A DNA stretch of 47,145 nucleotides. It comes from Microvirga sp. Mcv34. GTDB lineage: Bacteria; Pseudomonadota; Alphaproteobacteria; Rhizobiales; Beijerinckiaceae. Position 1 is the stretch's first letter; each line of letters begins with the position of its first letter. The notes under the pieces were generated by a model. That model did not search any database. It had not been told where the DNA came from and was given only the letters and a program-made list of their open reading frames with translations. Shown here one piece after another: positions 1 to 9,319 of the stretch. The DNA is taken from the NCBI RefSeq assembly GCF_024519725.1, contig NZ_JALJRK010000041.1, positions 1 through 47,145 of the forward strand. The letters run 5' to 3'. The translations under genes were made by a program, and so were the position numbers.

Positions 1-494
1 TGATCCGCGTCGGCGGCGCGACCGAGGTCGAGGTGAAGGAGAAGAAGGACCGCGTGGACGACGCCATGCATGCCACCAAGGCGGCCGTCGAAGAGGGTAT
101 CCTGCCCGGCGGCGGCGTCGCACTGCTGCGCGCCCTCAAGGCCCTCGAAACGGTGAAGCCGGCCAACGCCGACCAAAAGACCGGCGTCGAGATCGTGCGC
201 CGCGCTCTCCAGGCTCCGGCGCGCCAGATCGCTCTGAACGCGGGCGAGGACGGGTCCGTGATCGTCGGCAAGGTGGCGGAAGCGTCCGATTACGCCGCCG
301 GCTGGAACGCCCAGACCGGCGAGTACGGCGACCTCTACAAATTCGGCATCATCGATCCGGCGAAGGTCGTGCGTGTCGCCCTCGAGGATGCCGCTTCCGT
401 CGCGGGCCTTCTCATCACCACCGAGGCCATGATTGCCGAGAAGCCCAAGAAGGAGGCCGCCCCCGCCATGCCGGCCGGCGGCATGGACTTCTAA
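1..494 (+). CDS. groL: 60 kDa chaperonin GroEL, C-terminal part (5' end outside window)
   Basis: The reading frame is open from the window edge (first full codon at base 3) to the TAA at 492-494. It encodes about the last 163 residues of GroEL, the ATP-driven folding chamber that works with GroES in the cytoplasm. Visible are the segment [20 protein letters not shown], the [13 protein letters not shown] stretch of the returning equatorial domain, and the flexible tail ending PAGGMDF with the family's usual Gly/Met residues. The GTG at base 33 is internal and not the true start. A strong hairpin terminator follows immediately, so the operon ends here. Regulation (HrcA/CIRCE or heat-shock sigma) cannot be judged because the promoter is outside the window. 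Confidence 0.97.
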   Translation, partial: IRVGGATEVEVKEKKDRVDDAMHATKAAVEEGILPGGGVALLRALKALETVKPANADQKTGVEIVRRALQAPARQIALNAGEDGSVIVGKVAEASDYAAGWNAQTGEYGDLYKFGIIDPAKVVRVALEDAASVAGLLITTEAMIAEKPKKEAAPAMPAGGMDF

Positions 495-521
495 GCTCCC
501 GCACCGAGTTGTAAGACGAGC

Positions 522-551
522 GGCGCCGCATGTCGCGGCGCCGTTTTCTTT
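522..551 (+). terminator. Rho-independent terminator of groL
   Basis: A perfect 8-bp GC stem, GGCGCCGC (522-529) paired with GCGGCGCC (535-542), encloses a 5-nt loop and is followed by GTTTTCTTT. It lies 28 bp after the groL stop codon. Confidence 0.85.
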
Positions 552-585
552 GGGCGATGGAACCGAGAGTCAATGGCTTCGGCTT

Positions 586-1335
586 CTACCGATGGCGGAT
601 CAGGCTCGTATTTTCGGGCTCGGCCACGCTGGTTCTGATCGAGCCGGTCGTGTCCTCTGGCGCCGTCCTGCGCAACTGGTTCACGAAGGCCATGAGGCTG
701 CTTACCTTCTCGGGCTCGGGAGCCAGGAAGGTGAGGGCGCTGCTGTCGAACGGCTCCTCTTCGATGGTACCGTCGATCATGATCGTCGTCTTGATCCCGC
801 TCTGGACGTCGAAGGAAACGGACTTCACCTTCGTCCGGCGCTGCGGGTCGACCGGTTCGGCGATCACGAGGGAGGCCACGGCGGTCGAAGCAGAGGCCAG
901 GATCGGCTTGGCTGGGACGCGAACGACTGTCACAGGCTGCTGAGGCTTGGCGGCGGAGGCCTGTGTGGGCTGCTTCTCCTGGGGCTTCCTATCGGAATCG
1001 CGTGCGGTCTGGGAGACCGCCATGTACTCCGTCGGACCGGACAGGATTTTCTGAAGGCGCTCATGGGCCTCCGTGGCTTCCTTCTGTGTCGCCGAGCCGA
1101 AGGCCGCCACAAGCGGATTCTTGGCCTTTTCCGCTTCGGCCTTGGCCTTTGCGACTTCCGCCGCCTTTGCCGCTGCAATCCGCTTCCTGGCCTCGACCAC
1201 CTGGGCGCGATTGTTCGTGCTGTAGGAATAGTGCTTTCCGTTGATCTCGTAGCGGACCAACCTGGCCTCCGCGCTGCTGGAAATAATTCCGAGCGTAACG
1301 ATGGAAGCTCCAAGCAAAACGAGCGTTCTGTTCAT
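586..1335 (-). CDS. Secreted hypothetical protein with Ala/Lys-rich helix
   Basis: This 249-residue protein belongs to no family I recognise. It begins with a clear Sec signal peptide (hydrophobic residues 4-18, likely cleavage after SSSAEA near residue 24). A short segment rich in Tyr and Asn (RYEINGKHYSYST) follows, then a charged Ala/Lys/Glu helix at about residues 45-75 that may form a coiled coil. A Pro/Gln/Ala-rich linker covers about 115-150. The C-terminal part contains KVKSVSFDVQSGIKTTIMID, which could be a small beta domain. It is predicted to be periplasmic. It converges on groL, with the groL terminator between them. The overlapping plus-strand frame lacks a signal peptide and has shadow-like composition, so I chose this strand. 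Confidence 0.7.
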   Translation of the reverse strand: MNRTLVLLGASIVTLGIISSSAEARLVRYEINGKHYSYSTNNRAQVVEARKRIAAAKAAEVAKAKAEAEKAKNPLVAAFGSATQKEATEAHERLQKILSGPTEYMAVSQTARDSDRKPQEKQPTQASAAKPQQPVTVVRVPAKPILASASTAVASLVIAEPVDPQRRTKVKSVSFDVQSGIKTTIMIDGTIEEEPFDSSALTFLAPEPEKVSSLMAFVNQLRRTAPEDTTGSIRTSVAEPENTSLIRHR

Positions 1336-2996
<1,661 letters not shown>

Positions 2997-3018
2997 GGTC
3001 GAAGCGATTATTTCAGTG

Positions 3019-3048
3019 AAAAACCCGGCGCCCAGGCGCCCGGTTTTT
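3019..3048 (+). terminator. Rho-independent terminator after TRAP binding protein
   Basis: A 13-bp stem with one C-C mismatch (3019-3031 with 3036-3048) has a CCAG loop. The A-run on the left arm pairs with GGTTTTT on the right, so it could act in both directions. It starts 23 bp after the stop codon. Confidence 0.85.
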
Positions 3049-3163
3049 CCGTTGCAGGGCTGGTGTGCCTCAAACGGGGGGCTGCAGGGTTGCATCCGGC
3101 CGATGGAATGATGATCTCATGGCAACCCTTGTTCGGCTTTGAACCGCACTAGAAAGATGATTC

Positions 3164-4162
3164 ATGCCTCCCTTTTCGGTCCTCGATCTCGCGCCCGTTC
3201 CCGAGGGCTTCACGCCCTCCGATGCCTTGCGTAACACGCTCGACCTGGCGCAGCATGCTGAAGCCTGGGGTTACAATCGCTATTGGCTCGCCGAGCATCA
3301 CAACATGGTCGGCATCGCGAGCGCCGCGACGAGTGTCGTGATCGCGCACGTGGCGGGCGGCACGAAGACGATGCGGATCGGCGCGGGCGGCATCATGTTG
3401 CCGAACCATTCGCCCCTGGTGATCGCCGAGCAGTTCGGCACTCTCGACGCCCTGTTCCCGGGGCGTATCGATCTCGGCGTCGGCCGCGCTCCGGGTACGG
3501 ACCAGCGCACCCTGCGCGCGCTGCGCCGGGATCCCACATCGGCCGATACCTTCCCGCAGGACGTGCTCGAACTGCAGGCGCTTCTCGGCCCCGTCCAGGC
3601 GGATCAGGTGATCCAGGCTGTGCCAGGAGCGGGTTCGAACGTGCCGATTTGGATTCTCGGCTCAAGCCTGTTCGGTGCGCAGCTCGCAGCCATGCTGGGC
3701 CTGCCTTATGCCTTCGCGTCGCATTTCGCGCCCGGCGCCCTGATGCAGGCGCTCCAGGTCTATCGCGAGCGCTTCCAGCCCTCGGCCCAGCTCGACAGGC
3801 CCTATGCCATGGTGGGCGTCAACGTGATCGCTGCCGACACGGACGAGGAGGCACGCCATCTCTTTACCTCGGCGCAACAATCCTTCACCAACCTGTTCCG
3901 CGGCGCCCGCGGCAAGCTCCAGCCGCCCATCGACGACATCGAGAGCTATTGGGCGCCGCACGAGAAGGCGCAGGCCATGAACATGCTATCTTGCTCCTTC
4001 GTCGGCTCGGCCAGAACGGTGCAGGAAGGCCTGGAGGGTTTCATCGCGCAGACGGGCGCCGATGAAGTGATGGTCGCGGCCGCGATCTACGACCATTCCA
4101 AGCGCCTGCGCTCTTATGAGATTCTCAGCGAGGTCCACAAGGGGATGAAGAAGGCGGCGTAA
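3164..4162 (+). CDS. LLM-class flavin-dependent oxidoreductase (luciferase-like)
   Basis: This 332-residue protein is of the bacterial-luciferase superfamily: FMN-dependent, TIM-barrel monooxygenases that receive reduced flavin from a partner reductase. It shows family hallmarks, including the N-terminal [11 protein letters not shown] strand, [36 protein letters not shown], and [16 protein letters not shown]. These are typical of the YhbW/MsnO8-like subgroup with one domain. The substrate is unknown. The ATG at 3164 gives the standard N-terminus. It is convergent with the transport operon at 4.3-6.1 kb, separated from it by a double-hairpin repeat. Confidence 0.88.
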   Translation: MPPFSVLDLAPVPEGFTPSDALRNTLDLAQHAEAWGYNRYWLAEHHNMVGIASAATSVVIAHVAGGTKTMRIGAGGIMLPNHSPLVIAEQFGTLDALFPGRIDLGVGRAPGTDQRTLRALRRDPTSADTFPQDVLELQALLGPVQADQVIQAVPGAGSNVPIWILGSSLFGAQLAAMLGLPYAFASHFAPGALMQALQVYRERFQPSAQLDRPYAMVGVNVIAADTDEEARHLFTSAQQSFTNLFRGARGKLQPPIDDIESYWAPHEKAQAMNMLSCSFVGSARTVQEGLEGFIAQTGADEVMVAAAIYDHSKRLRSYEILSEVHKGMKKAA

Positions 4163-4171
4163 GCTCTTTCC

Positions 4172-4260
4172 GTCATGGCCGGTCTTGTGCCGGCCATCTC
4201 GATACGGTGAAGCTCAGCGTTTCGAGCTATCGGGATCACCGGCACAAGGCCGGTGATGAC
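4172..4260. repeat. Double-hairpin intergenic repeat, copy 1
   Basis: The unit has two hairpins. ATGGCCGG/CCGGCCAT (4175-4197, 7-nt loop) comes first and TCACCGG/CCGGTGA (4236-4256, 7-nt loop) second. They are joined by a spacer containing GATACGGTGAAGCTCAGCG and bounded by GTCAT and ATGAC. It lies between the convergent LLM and permease genes and may serve as a terminator or mRNA-stabilising structure. Five related copies occur in the window. Confidence 0.85.
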
Positions 4261-4289
4261 ATGTAAGTGGGTGTGGAAGGTGCCGTTCC

Positions 4290-5132
4290 CTAAGCCGCCG
4301 CGCCACGCCCCTTCAGTGTCGGATCGAGCGCATCGCGCAAACCGTCCCCCAGGAGGTTCAGCCCCAATACCGAGAGTGCGATGGCGATGCCCGGCGCGAT
4401 GGCGAGGTGGGGAGCCTGCGAGAGATAGGTCTGCGCATCGCTCAGCATGCGGCCCCAGCTCGGATTGGGTGGGCGTACGCCCAGGCCCAGATAGCTCAGG
4501 CCCGCTTCCGTTAGGATGGCCAGCGCCAGCTGAATCGTCACCTGGACGATCAGCGCGCCCGCGATATTGGGCATCACGTCTTCCCAGGTGATCCGCAGCG
4601 GATGCTTGCCGATGGCGCGAGCCGCCGCGATGTAGTCGAGCGTCCAGACCTGAAGCGCGACGCCGCGCGTGACGCGGGCGAAGACGGGGATGTTGAACAC
4701 TGCGATCGCCAGGATCGCCGCGAGCGGGCCGGAGCCCACCAGGGCGCCGATCATGATGGCGGAGAGCACGGCGGGAAAGGCGAAGACCACGTCCGAGACA
4801 CGCATGGCAACCTCGTCGGCGATGCCCTTCCAGGCGGCGGCCGCGCAGCCGATGGCGGTACCGATGGCCGCTCCCAGTAGAACCGCCGGCCACGCGATGG
4901 CGAGCGAGTTCCATGCTCCGACCATGAGGAGCGAAGCGACGTCACGTCCGAAATGATCGGTGCCGAGGATGCCGACCTCTCCCGGAGCCTTCAGGCGCAT
5001 GGCGATGCGGACGCGCGTCGGCACTTCCGGTGTCCAGACCAGCGACACGAGGGCGGTGATGATCAGGAGCGCCGTGAGGATGCCTCCGATGACAAGGGCG
5101 GAGTTCAGCGGGATGCGGGAACGCTTGATCAT
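4290..5132 (-). CDS. ABC transporter permease, DppC/OppC type
   Basis: This 280-residue inner-membrane permease belongs to the peptide/opine/nickel uptake family. It has an N-terminal membrane helix (residues 10-30), the family signature LGTDHFGRDVAS, further hydrophobic helices, and the EAA loop DYIAAARAIGKHPLRI followed by DVMPN, which docks on the ATPase. The ATG at 5130-5132 overlaps the stop of the upstream dppB-like gene by 4 bp (ATGA), which implies translational coupling. A longer upstream frame exists but only reads through the partner gene in another frame. It is the last gene of the minus-strand group. Confidence 0.93.
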   Translation of the reverse strand: MIKRSRIPLNSALVIGGILTALLIITALVSLVWTPEVPTRVRIAMRLKAPGEVGILGTDHFGRDVASLLMVGAWNSLAIAWPAVLLGAAIGTAIGCAAAAWKGIADEVAMRVSDVVFAFPAVLSAIMIGALVGSGPLAAILAIAVFNIPVFARVTRGVALQVWTLDYIAAARAIGKHPLRITWEDVMPNIAGALIVQVTIQLALAILTEAGLSYLGLGVRPPNPSWGRMLSDAQTYLSQAPHLAIAPGIAIALSVLGLNLLGDGLRDALDPTLKGRGAAA

Positions 5133-6079
5133 GCCCGGCCTCTCAGGCGCGGGTCGAGGATGGCATAGCCGATATCGACGATGAAGTTCACGACGATCAC
5201 AAGTCCGGAAAAGATCAGCACGATGTCCTTGATCACCACGAGGTCGCGCTGGTTGAGCGCCTGATAGGCGAGCCGTCCGAGGCCGGGCAGATTGAACACG
5301 TTCTCGACCAGGATCGCGCCGCCGAAGAAGAACGAGAGCTGCAGGCCGAGGATCGTCGTGACGGGAATGAGCGCATTCGGCACCACGTGCCTGCGCAAGG
5401 TACCGCCTCTGTCGACCCCTTTGGCACGGGCGGTGCGCACGAAATCTGCGCCGATCACCTCGAGCGTCGCCGACCGCGTGACGCGCGTGAGCACGGCAGC
5501 CTGCGGCAGGGCGAGCGCCACGGCCGGGAGAAGAAGCGCCTGGAGGGCCGGCCACACTCCAGCGCTCCAGCCAGGGAAGCCGCCAGCGGGAAACCAGCCC
5601 AGCCAAGTCGAGAAGAAGAGAATGAACAGAAGGCCGATCCAGAAATTCGGCACTGCTACGCCGAGCTGGCTGAACACGAGCACGGCACGGTCCACGATCC
5701 CATCGCGTCGCGCCGCGGCCGCGACGCCCAGCGGCAAGGCGAGCGCGGTGGAGATCAGGATTGCGAGCAGGCTCAGCGGCAGCGTCACGTTCATGCGCTC
5801 GGCCACGAGCGTCGATACCGGCATCTTGTAGGTGATCGACTGTCCAAGATCGCCGTGCAGGATCCCGCCGATCCAGTGCAGGTAGCGCACGAGCGCCGGC
5901 TGATCGAGGCCGAGCTCCTGCCTCAAGGCTGCGAGCGTGTCCTCACGGGCGGCCGTGCCGAGCATGATGGCCGCCGGATCGCCGGGGAGCACTTCCAGGA
6001 TGAGAAAGATCGCCAGCGAGACGGCCAGCAGCGTGACCGCCAGCGAGACGAGGCGCGAGGTGATGAGACGCAGCATCAT
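5129..6079 (-). CDS. ABC transporter permease, DppB/OppB type
   Basis: This 316-residue inner-membrane permease pairs with the DppC-type protein to form the channel. Features include the N-terminal helix and LEVLPGDPAAIMLG segment, GDLGQSI, the hydrophobic helices of the BPD_transp_1 fold, and the EAA loop DFVRTARAKGVDRG with HVVPNALIP. The C-terminal IVDIGYAILDPRLRG is typical of the family. Two adjacent ATG codons (6079 and 6076) are possible starts, and neither has a strong ribosome-binding site. It is separated from the solute-binding gene by 216 bp that holds a double-hairpin repeat. Confidence 0.93.
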   Translation of the reverse strand: MMLRLITSRLVSLAVTLLAVSLAIFLILEVLPGDPAAIMLGTAAREDTLAALRQELGLDQPALVRYLHWIGGILHGDLGQSITYKMPVSTLVAERMNVTLPLSLLAILISTALALPLGVAAAARRDGIVDRAVLVFSQLGVAVPNFWIGLLFILFFSTWLGWFPAGGFPGWSAGVWPALQALLLPAVALALPQAAVLTRVTRSATLEVIGADFVRTARAKGVDRGGTLRRHVVPNALIPVTTILGLQLSFFFGGAILVENVFNLPGLGRLAYQALNQRDLVVIKDIVLIFSGLVIVVNFIVDIGYAILDPRLRGRA

Positions 6080-6150
6080 TCAGGTACTGTCCGTTCCCAC
6101 CCTTCAGGAGTGCGGGTGAGATGGGTGGGCTGATCGAGGGTAACCCATGG

Positions 6151-6249
6151 CATCGTCACCGTCCTTGGGCCGGTGATCCCGATCCGAAGAGCGAGGCGTT
6201 CTTCCAATCGGGATGGCCGTCCCCGGATCAAGTCCGGGCACGGCCATGG
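6151..6249. repeat. Double-hairpin intergenic repeat, copy 6 (reverse orientation)
   Basis: This is the most divergent copy. TCACCG/CGGTGA forms the first hairpin. A longer ATGGCCGT...CGGCCAT hairpin with an inner CCCGGA/TCCGGG extension forms the second (about 6213-6247). The hairpin order is reversed relative to copy 1. It sits inside the transport operon, between the binding-protein gene and the permeases, where it could attenuate or process the message. Confidence 0.75.
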
Positions 6250-6295
6250 CGTGCTAGGGGTTTTCACAGGAATTGGCGCAAGACCCTGCGTCGCG

Positions 6296-7777
6296 TCACT
6301 CCGTCCACGAAACATCCGTCACGTCGTTCGACGGGATCGGCGAGTTCTCCCACAGGCCCTGCACTTTCGCGTTCCATACGCCGAGCTTCGGCAGCTGGAA
6401 CAGGAAGAGGGCAGGGACATCCTCGGCCAGGATCTTCTGCGCTTCGGCATATTTCGCGTAGCGCGCCTTCTCGTCGGTGGTCTTGGCTGCGTCCGCCACC
6501 AGCGCCTTGAACGTGTCGTTCTTGTAATTGAAGTAATAGTTGTCGCGGGCGAAGATATCGATGTCGAGCGGTTCCGTATGGGCCACGATGGTCATGTCGT
6601 AGTCCTTGGCCTTGAACACCTCCTCGATCCATTTTGCCGGGAATTCCGTCGGGATGATCTTCAGATCGACCCCGACTTCTGACAGCATCGCGGAGAGTAA
6701 TTCCGCCGAGCGGCTGGCATAGGCCATCTGCGGGCTCTTGATGGAGATCGACAGGCCGTTGCCGAATCCCGCCTCCTTCAGAAGGGCCTTCGCCTTCTCG
6801 GGGTCGTAGGGAACGACGCCCGTCATATCCACGAAGGCCGGATTGTTGGGAGAGAAGAAGCTGCCGATGGGCTGTCCGAAGCCCGAATAGGCGCCCTCGA
6901 TCAGCGCCTTGCGATCCACCGCATGCATCAGGGCGCGGCGTACGCGCACGTCGTCGAAGGGCTTCTTGGCATTGTTCATGCCGGCGACGATCTCGCCCTC
7001 CGTATTGCCCGCCACGGCCTTGAAGCGCGAATCCTTCTGAAACTCGGCGAAGAGTTCCGGCGCGCCGAGATTGGGGAAGGCATCCACATCGCCGGCCTTG
7101 AGAGCCGCCACCTGGGCCTGCGCGTCACTGATGAAACGGAAGGTGACGCTCTCGAGCTTGGTCTTGTCCTTCTGCCAGTAATCCGGGTTGCGCACGAGAT
7201 CCACCCGGTCGCCGCGCGTCCAGGACTTGAACTTGAAGGGTCCGGTGCCGACCGGATTGGCGGCATTGTTCGCCGCGCTTTCGGGCGCCACGATCACCGC
7301 GTCGCCCCAGCCGAGATAATAGAGGAAGTTGCCCGAAGTCTCCTTGAGCTTGATCACCACGGTCGCCGGATCGGGCGTTTCGATGGAGGTGATCGGCGCA
7401 AAGATCTGCTTCTGCGCGTTGGTCGATTTCGGATCGCGGGCGCGGTCGAAGGCGAATTTCACATCGGCCGAATCGAAAGCCGAACCGTCATGGAATTTCA
7501 CGCCTTCCTGAAGGTGGAACGTATAGGTCAGCCCGTCCGGCGTGACCTCCCAGCTCTTCGCCAGCAGCGGCTGAATCTTGCCGGCCCGGTCGATGCGCAC
7601 CAGGCCCTCGTAGAGGTTGACCCACGTCACTTCGCGGATGGCCACGGGAGCGGCGATCGTCGGATCCAGTCCCGGCGGCTCGATGGGCATTCCCACCACG
7701 AGGGAGGTTTTGGCGGCAAAGGCCGGGATGACGCTGACGGTGAGAAGGAGAGCGGCAGTCAGGAGGCGCTTCGTCAT
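6296..7777 (-). CDS. ABC transporter solute-binding protein, family 5 (peptide/opine type)
   Basis: This 493-residue periplasmic receptor is of the SBP_bac_5 family. It has a Sec signal peptide (MTKRLLTAALLLTVSVIPAFA, cleavage near residue 22). The mature protein starts with SLVVGMPIEPPGLDPTIAAP. The family block GLTYTFHLQEGVKFHDGSAF and the later VRRALMHAVDRKALIEGAYS are present. Length is normal. GGAG lies about 11 bases before the ATG. It belongs with the two permeases downstream and probably with the ATPase gene at 10.8-12.4 kb. The ligand is not evident from the sequence. The oxidoreductases in the locus suggest an amino- or alcohol-containing compound, but that is inference. Confidence 0.92.
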   Translation of the reverse strand: MTKRLLTAALLLTVSVIPAFAAKTSLVVGMPIEPPGLDPTIAAPVAIREVTWVNLYEGLVRIDRAGKIQPLLAKSWEVTPDGLTYTFHLQEGVKFHDGSAFDSADVKFAFDRARDPKSTNAQKQIFAPITSIETPDPATVVIKLKETSGNFLYYLGWGDAVIVAPESAANNAANPVGTGPFKFKSWTRGDRVDLVRNPDYWQKDKTKLESVTFRFISDAQAQVAALKAGDVDAFPNLGAPELFAEFQKDSRFKAVAGNTEGEIVAGMNNAKKPFDDVRVRRALMHAVDRKALIEGAYSGFGQPIGSFFSPNNPAFVDMTGVVPYDPEKAKALLKEAGFGNGLSISIKSPQMAYASRSAELLSAMLSEVGVDLKIIPTEFPAKWIEEVFKAKDYDMTIVAHTEPLDIDIFARDNYYFNYKNDTFKALVADAAKTTDEKARYAKYAEAQKILAEDVPALFLFQLPKLGVWNAKVQGLWENSPIPSNDVTDVSWTE

Positions 7778-7972
7778 CAGGGCTTGAACTCCATCCAGTG
7801 GGAGATGCGACAGGTCGCGGTGGCCTCAGCTTACGCAGGACCGCGCCGGATGGAAGATGCTCATTACCGATTCTTCACTTAACTTCGGCGGCTCTGAGAC
7901 TTAAGCATCAGGTCGAAGAGATCCGCCGGGGCTGCCCGTTTCATGATACCGGGCGGAATGAAAGGCTTTGCC

Positions 7973-8257
7973 ATGGCTCTTGAGACCGCACGGGTGCCTA
8001 CCGCGCACGGTGCCCGATACCTTCAGCAGATCTGCAAGCACTGGAGCCACAAGCTGGACGTTCAGCTCTCGGAGAACGAGGGGATCGTCCGCTTCCCCGC
8101 CGCCGTCGCGACGATGACGGCTTCTCCCGATAGCCTGACGGTAAGCTTGGAAGCCGAGGACGACGAGACGCTTCAGCGGATAAAAGGTGTCGTCGCGTCC
8201 CACTTGGACCGCTTCGCTTTCAAGGAGGCTCCGCTGCCGTTCGAGTGGAAGGCTTAA
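7973..8257 (+). CDS. DUF2218 domain protein
   Basis: This small 94-residue protein matches the DUF2218 pattern: an N-terminal ARYLQQICKHWSHK helix, a central strand with GIVRFP, and a C-terminal SHLDRFAFKEAPLPFEW ending. The family's function is unknown. A link to iron-related genes has been suggested in some genomes but nothing here shows it. In-frame ATGs also occur at 7943 and 7958. I prefer 7973 because AAAGG lies about 8 bases upstream and the length then fits the family. It is inserted in opposite orientation into the otherwise minus-strand transport/oxidoreductase locus. Confidence 0.8.
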   Translation: MALETARVPTAHGARYLQQICKHWSHKLDVQLSENEGIVRFPAAVATMTASPDSLTVSLEAEDDETLQRIKGVVASHLDRFAFKEAPLPFEWKA

Positions 8258-8287
8258 TGAGACTGGTTTGTGGCAGAGGTTCTCTAT

Positions 8288-8375
8288 GTCATGGCCGGGC
8301 TTGACCCGGCCATCCCGATACGGTGAGGCTCAACGCTTCAAACAATCGAGATCACCGGCAGAAGGCCGGTGATGA
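8288..8375. repeat. Double-hairpin intergenic repeat, copy 2
   Basis: GTCATGGCCGG...CCGGCCATC is followed by the GATACGGTGAGGCTCAACGC spacer and then ATCACCGG...CCGGTGATGA. It lies between the convergent DUF2218 and SDR genes. Orientation is the same as copy 1. Confidence 0.85.
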
Positions 8376-8388
8376 GGTCGGAGGGGTG

Positions 8389-9138
8389 CTAGATGCACCG
8401 CCCGCCGTCGACCTCCAGCACCACGCCGGTGATCATGCTCGCCTCGTCAGACGCAAGGTAGAGGGCCGCGTTGGCGATGTCCTGGGGGGTCGAGAAGCGG
8501 CCGAGCGGGATCGAGTTGACGAAGAGCTCGCGCTTCTGGGGCGTGTCCTCTCCCATGAAGGTGGCGAGCAGCGGCGTCTCGCCAGCCACGGGGGCGAGGG
8601 CGCAGACGCGGACCTTGCTGGGGGCGAGTTCCACGGCCATGGATTTGGTCATGGTGTGCACGGCACCCTTGGTGCTGTTGTACCAAGTGAGACCAGGACG
8701 CGGGCGCAGGCCTGCGGTCGAGCCCACATTGATGATCGCGCCGCCGCCCTGCTTCTGCATCAGCGGCACGGCGGCCCTGGCAAAGAGATAGATCGACTTC
8801 ACGTTGACCGCGAAGACCCGGTCGAACTCGTCTTCCTCCACTTCAAGCATCGGTCGGTTGCGGTGGCTGATGCCCGCGTTGTTGACCACGATATCGAGCT
8901 TGCCGAAGGCCGCGACGGTCTTCTCCACGGCATCATTCACGTCGGCGGCCTTGGAGACGTCGGCGGCAAGGCCGATCGCCGACGAGCCGATCTTCTCCGC
9001 GGCGGCTTTGGCGGCCGCCTCGTTGATATCGATGATCGCGACCTTCGCGCCCTCTCGGGCGAAGGTTTCAGCGATGCCCAGACCAAAACCGGAGCCGGCG
9101 CCCGTGACCAGCGCCACCTTGCCTTCAAGGCGATTCAT
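8389..9138 (-). CDS. SDR-family NAD(P)-dependent oxidoreductase
   Basis: This 249-residue classical short-chain dehydrogenase/reductase shows the Rossmann nucleotide motif TGAGSGFG (near residues 12-19), the NNAG motif, a catalytic serine in NVGSTAG, and the active-site YNSTKG (YxxxK). An acidic residue (IIDINE) at the end of the second strand suggests a preference for NAD. The C-terminus ends in the usual GxxxxVDGG block. It would oxidise an alcohol or reduce a ketone; the substrate is unknown. AAGGGAAG lies about 6 bases upstream of the ATG. It follows the aldehyde dehydrogenase gene on the same strand, with a double-hairpin repeat between. An alcohol-to-aldehyde-to-acid sequence is a plausible shared task. 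Confidence 0.92.
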   Translation of the reverse strand: MNRLEGKVALVTGAGSGFGLGIAETFAREGAKVAIIDINEAAAKAAAEKIGSSAIGLAADVSKAADVNDAVEKTVAAFGKLDIVVNNAGISHRNRPMLEVEEDEFDRVFAVNVKSIYLFARAAVPLMQKQGGGAIINVGSTAGLRPRPGLTWYNSTKGAVHTMTKSMAVELAPSKVRVCALAPVAGETPLLATFMGEDTPQKRELFVNSIPLGRFSTPQDIANAALYLASDEASMITGVVLEVDGGRCI

Positions 9139-9209
9139 GTTTCTTCCCTTTCAATATGTGCTTTTCCCCGTTTGTGGGGGGTAACGAAGCGGACGAATCG
9201 TTTCACGAC

Positions 9210-9295
9210 GTCATGGCCGGCCTTGCGCCGGCCCTCTCGATGCGATGAGGCGCGTCGCTTCAATCCATCGAGATCACCGGCACAAGGCCGGTGAC
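9210..9295. repeat. Double-hairpin intergenic repeat, copy 3
   Basis: GTCATGGCCGGCC...GGCCGGCCCTC is followed by a variant spacer (GATGCGATGAGGCGCGTCGC) and ATCACCGG...CCGGTGAC. It sits within the minus-strand operon between the aldehyde dehydrogenase and the SDR, so it would be transcribed if the operon is read through. Confidence 0.82.
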
Positions 9296-9319
9296 GTGGG
9301 AGGGACGAGCCGTGTCCGC

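Noticed and set aside
5133..5606. N-terminal extension of the DppC-like permease
   Set aside because: The added sequence is the DppB-like gene read in another frame. The ATG at 5130-5132 with the 4-bp overlap is the natural start.
4172..9295. Repeats considered as a CRISPR array
   Set aside because: The copies are palindromic, spread over kilobases between genes, and not regularly spaced with unique spacers; no cas gene is present.
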